Below are positions 4,950-6,552 of a DNA stretch of 6,552 bases, piece by piece. Origin of the DNA: an uncultured Lachnospiraceae bacterium (GTDB lineage: Bacteria; Bacillota_A; Clostridia; Lachnospirales; Lachnospiraceae); NCBI GenBank assembly GCA_947175285.1, contig CAMWMM010000289.1:1-6552 (forward strand), read 5' to 3'. The position numbers were made by a program, and so were the translations under genes. A model generated the notes under the pieces. That model saw nothing but the letters and a program-made list of their open reading frames with translations. It had not been told where the DNA came from and searched no databases. Position 1 is the stretch's first letter, and every line of letters starts with the position of its first letter.

Positions 4950-6044
4950 ATGGCAAAAGCAAAGTATACCAGGCAAAAGAACGGGTACTTCCAAACAAAA
5001 GTATGGGACGGAACCTATACCAAGGACGGCAAAAAGCATCTTGTAAACCTGCGAACCAATAAGAGCAGCCGCGAACTCGAAACAATGGTGAATGAATTTA
5101 ATGCAAAGGTAAGCGCACGTGAGTTTGTGCGAGATTCGGATTCGCTGTTTATTGACTATGCCCGCGAGTGGCTTAAGCTCTACAAGACTGATGCATCGCT
5201 CAATACCCGGAAAATGTACGAGAATATTATCGAAAAGCACTTTTGTGACATTACCTGCCACATTGGAGATGTCAGCAGAGCCGTCTACGTATTTACCATC
5301 AACAACATTGAAGGCGCCCGCACCAGACAACAGGCAGCCATGACATTCAAACAGGTCATCAAGAGTGCTGTACGTGACCGCCTGATCGCTCCTGCTGCCC
5401 TAGATGAGATATTTGAGGACAGTATCAAGATAAAATACAAATCTCCAGAAAAACGCCCTCTGGCGGCTCATGAAAAAGCCGCCATACCATTAGCAGACTT
5501 TTCCCCTATGGAGAAGGCATTCGTTTACATACTGTTTGGGTGCGGTCTGAGGCGCGGAGAAGCGGTTTCTTTGACCAGGTTCGATATTTCCCTCGACCGA
5601 AGAGAAATATCCGTAAATAAGGCTGTAGCGTTCGACGTGAACGCTCCCTACATCAAGGACACCAAAAACGGAATTCATCGCACTGTACCCATCCCTGAGT
5701 CAATCTATCCTGTAGTTGCTGATTACATTAAAGGAATGAAATGCACAAACCTTTTTCATATGAAAGATGGCAGTTATATCACAAAGTCCTCTCTTGATAA
5801 GATGTGGGCACGTATCATCAGGAAAATGCAAAAGGTATCAGACGAGCCAATCGTCAATCTGACACCGCATATCTTCCGCCACAACTACTGTGCGACGCTC
5901 TGCTATCAGATACCATCACTCTCGATCAATAAAATCGCAGAGCTTTTGGGTGACACTCCCAAAATGGTTGTCGAAGTCTATAATCATGAAATACTGGGGA
6001 AAGAAAAGCCAGCAGAGACTGTGTCAGCAGCAATGGTTTTGTGA
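4950..6044 (+). CDS. int: Tyrosine site-specific recombinase (phage integrase)
   Basis: A 364-aa integrase that catalyses insertion and excision of the element by strand exchange through a 3'-phosphotyrosine. Domains: AP2-like arm-binding domain (~1-55, with GYFQTKVWDGTYTKDGKKH), SAM-like core-binding domain (~62-160), catalytic domain (~170-350). Catalytic residues: Arg201 in GCGLRRGEA, Lys239 in the DTKNG turn, His307 and Arg310 in TPHIFRHNY, and nucleophile Tyr344 in VEVYNHE. The usual His/Trp of the LGH position is Asp335 (LLGDTPK). ATG 4950 follows GGAG (4937-4940) with 9 nt spacing. It is distinctly richer in G/C than the genes to its left: 30 of 60 bases at 5641-5700. Direct repeats overlap its stop codon, and a tRNA cluster follows, typical of the attachment end of an element. 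Confidence 0.95.
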   Translation: MAKAKYTRQKNGYFQTKVWDGTYTKDGKKHLVNLRTNKSSRELETMVNEFNAKVSAREFVRDSDSLFIDYAREWLKLYKTDASLNTRKMYENIIEKHFCDITCHIGDVSRAVYVFTINNIEGARTRQQAAMTFKQVIKSAVRDRLIAPAALDEIFEDSIKIKYKSPEKRPLAAHEKAAIPLADFSPMEKAFVYILFGCGLRRGEAVSLTRFDISLDRREISVNKAVAFDVNAPYIKDTKNGIHRTVPIPESIYPVVADYIKGMKCTNLFHMKDGSYITKSSLDKMWARIIRKMQKVSDEPIVNLTPHIFRHNYCATLCYQIPSLSINKIAELLGDTPKMVVEVYNHEILGKEKPAETVSAAMVL

Positions 6045-6093
6045 GTCAAAAGTGAGTCATTATGTCTGTAGGTGAGTCAAAAATGAGTCATTT
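6041..6093 (+). repeat. Four direct repeats of RTGAGTCAWWW, probable integrase arm sites
   Basis: Two 20-nt repeats with a single mismatch, at 6041-6060 and 6072-6091, each made of two 11-nt units beginning GTGAGTCA or ATGAGTCA (6041, 6052, 6072, 6083). The first overlaps the integrase TGA (6042-6044). Phage and Tn916-type integrases with an N-terminal arm domain bind short direct repeats flanking the crossover site, which these resemble in position and form. The crossover core itself is not identified. Confidence 0.7.
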
Positions 6094-6141
6094 ACACCAG
6101 TTTAGACGCACTTACTTTTAGTCTCCATTCTGCAGATAAAA

Positions 6142-6179
6142 ACAGCGGAAAACCTTGATATTACTAGGTTTTCCGCTGT
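6142..6179. terminator. Strong bidirectional terminator between integrase and tRNA cluster
   Basis: A perfect 14-bp stem, ACAGCGGAAAACCT (6142-6155) with 6166-6179, 10-nt loop. On the minus strand it is followed by TTTTATC, ending the tRNA transcript; on the plus strand by CATTTTTT (6180-6187), ending integrase transcription. Confidence 0.9.
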
Positions 6180-6189
6180 CATTTTTTGA

Positions 6190-6262
6190 TGAGACATCGG
6201 GGACTCGAACCCCGGACAACTTGATTAAAAGTCAAGTGCTCTACCACCTGAGCTAATATCCC
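6190..6262 (-). tRNA. tRNA-Lys(TTT)
   Basis: A 73-nt cloverleaf: acceptor GGGATAT pairs with ATGTCTC (two G-U pairs), D-arm AGCTCAGGTGGTAGAGC, anticodon stem CTTGA/TCAAG with loop CTTTTAA (anticodon TTT), T-arm with GGTTCGAGTCC, discriminator A at 6190. CCA is not encoded. Last gene of the leftward tRNA operon and nearest to the integrase, so its 3' end is one candidate attachment site. Confidence 0.96.
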
Positions 6263-6319
6263 ATATTGATTAAACTGTTTTACAAGATTGATTAGTGACA
6301 CCAGCCTTGTATGACAAAA

Positions 6320-6391
6320 CTGGGCTAGCTGGATTCGAACCAGCGAATGCAGGGATCAAAACCCTGTGCCTTACCGCTTGGCGATAGCCCA
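6320..6391 (-). tRNA. tRNA-Gln(TTG)
   Basis: A 72-nt cloverleaf: acceptor TGGGCTA pairs with TAGCCCA, anticodon stem CAGGG/CCCTG with loop TTTTGAT (anticodon TTG), T-arm GCTGGTTCGAATCCAGC, discriminator G at 6320, no encoded CCA. It is 57 nt upstream of tRNA-Lys on the same transcript. Confidence 0.96.
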
Positions 6392-6395
6392 AAAA

Positions 6396-6470
6396 GGTGG
6401 ATACTGGGATTCGAACCCAGGGCCTTCAGAGCCACAATCTGACGCGCTAGCCAACTGCGCTATACCCACC
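6396..6470 (-). tRNA. tRNA-His(GTG)
   Basis: A 75-nt cloverleaf including the histidine-specific extra 5' G (position -1, base 6470) opposite discriminator C (6396). Anticodon stem TCAGA/TCTGA with loop TTGTGGC (anticodon GTG); T-arm CTGGGTTCGAATCCCAG. Only 4 nt separate it from tRNA-Gln, so the two are processed from one precursor. Confidence 0.96.
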
Positions 6471-6501
6471 ATATATGAGATAAGGCAAGCTCAATCTCAA
6501 A

Positions 6502-6552
6502 CGTGCTCGAAGGGATTCGAACCCCCGACCCACGGCTTAGAAGGCCGTTGCT
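6502..6552 (-). tRNA. tRNA-Arg(TCT), 5' part outside the window
   Basis: The 3' 51 nt of a tRNA: anticodon stem ACGGC/GCCGT with loop CTTCTAA (anticodon TCT), T-loop TTCGAAT, acceptor 3' strand CGAGCAC and discriminator G at 6502. The acceptor 5' strand and most of the D-arm lie beyond the right edge. First of the four tRNAs seen in the leftward cluster. Confidence 0.93.

Overview
The window reads as the right-hand (attachment-site-proximal) end of a prophage or related integrated element in a low-GC Gram-positive bacterium, most likely a gut-type Clostridia/Lachnospiraceae-like Firmicute. The reasons are AT-rich genes with strong GGAGG ribosome sites, sigma-A type promoters, a S24-family repressor, a holin-like type I toxin of a kind known from Firmicutes, and tRNA genes without encoded CCA. 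The taxonomic call is inference; nothing here fixes genus.

Layout from left to right: (1) the C-terminal part of a LexA/CI-like phage repressor (S24 peptidase fold), whose DNA-binding domain lies off the left edge; (2) 25 nt downstream and probably co-transcribed, a coiled-coil protein with a C-terminal GIY-YIG/T5orf172 nuclease domain, of the DUF4041-associated family that includes the SNIPE-type anti-phage nuclease; (3) two tandem copies of a ~0.4 kb type I toxin-antitoxin cassette. In each, a 30-31 codon holin-like toxin sits on the minus strand and a ~90 nt antisense RNA on the plus strand, with convergent promoters meeting at a shared bidirectional terminator; (4) a two-gene AT-rich unit: an unrecognised 205-aa protein, then a DUF3644 (HEPN-type) gene interrupted by two in-frame TAA codons; (5) a ~310 nt non-coding stretch with an orphan minus-strand promoter, a minus-strand terminator and a large imperfect palindrome carrying mirrored -10 boxes; (6) a tyrosine integrase; (7) four copies of an 11-nt direct repeat overlapping and following its stop codon, probably integrase arm sites; (8) a strong bidirectional terminator; (9) a leftward host tRNA cluster (Arg-His-Gln-Lys, in transcription order).

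Functionally, everything between repressor and integrase looks like lysogen-expressed cargo: a putative phage-entry nuclease, a duplicated addiction/defence-like RNA-regulated toxin, and the remains of a HEPN-type system. The least described material is the toxin-antitoxin pair, where both copies keep a four-segment leader fold able to switch between hiding and exposing the toxin ribosome site and show a compensatory base change in the shared terminator, and the mirrored-promoter palindrome in front of the integrase.
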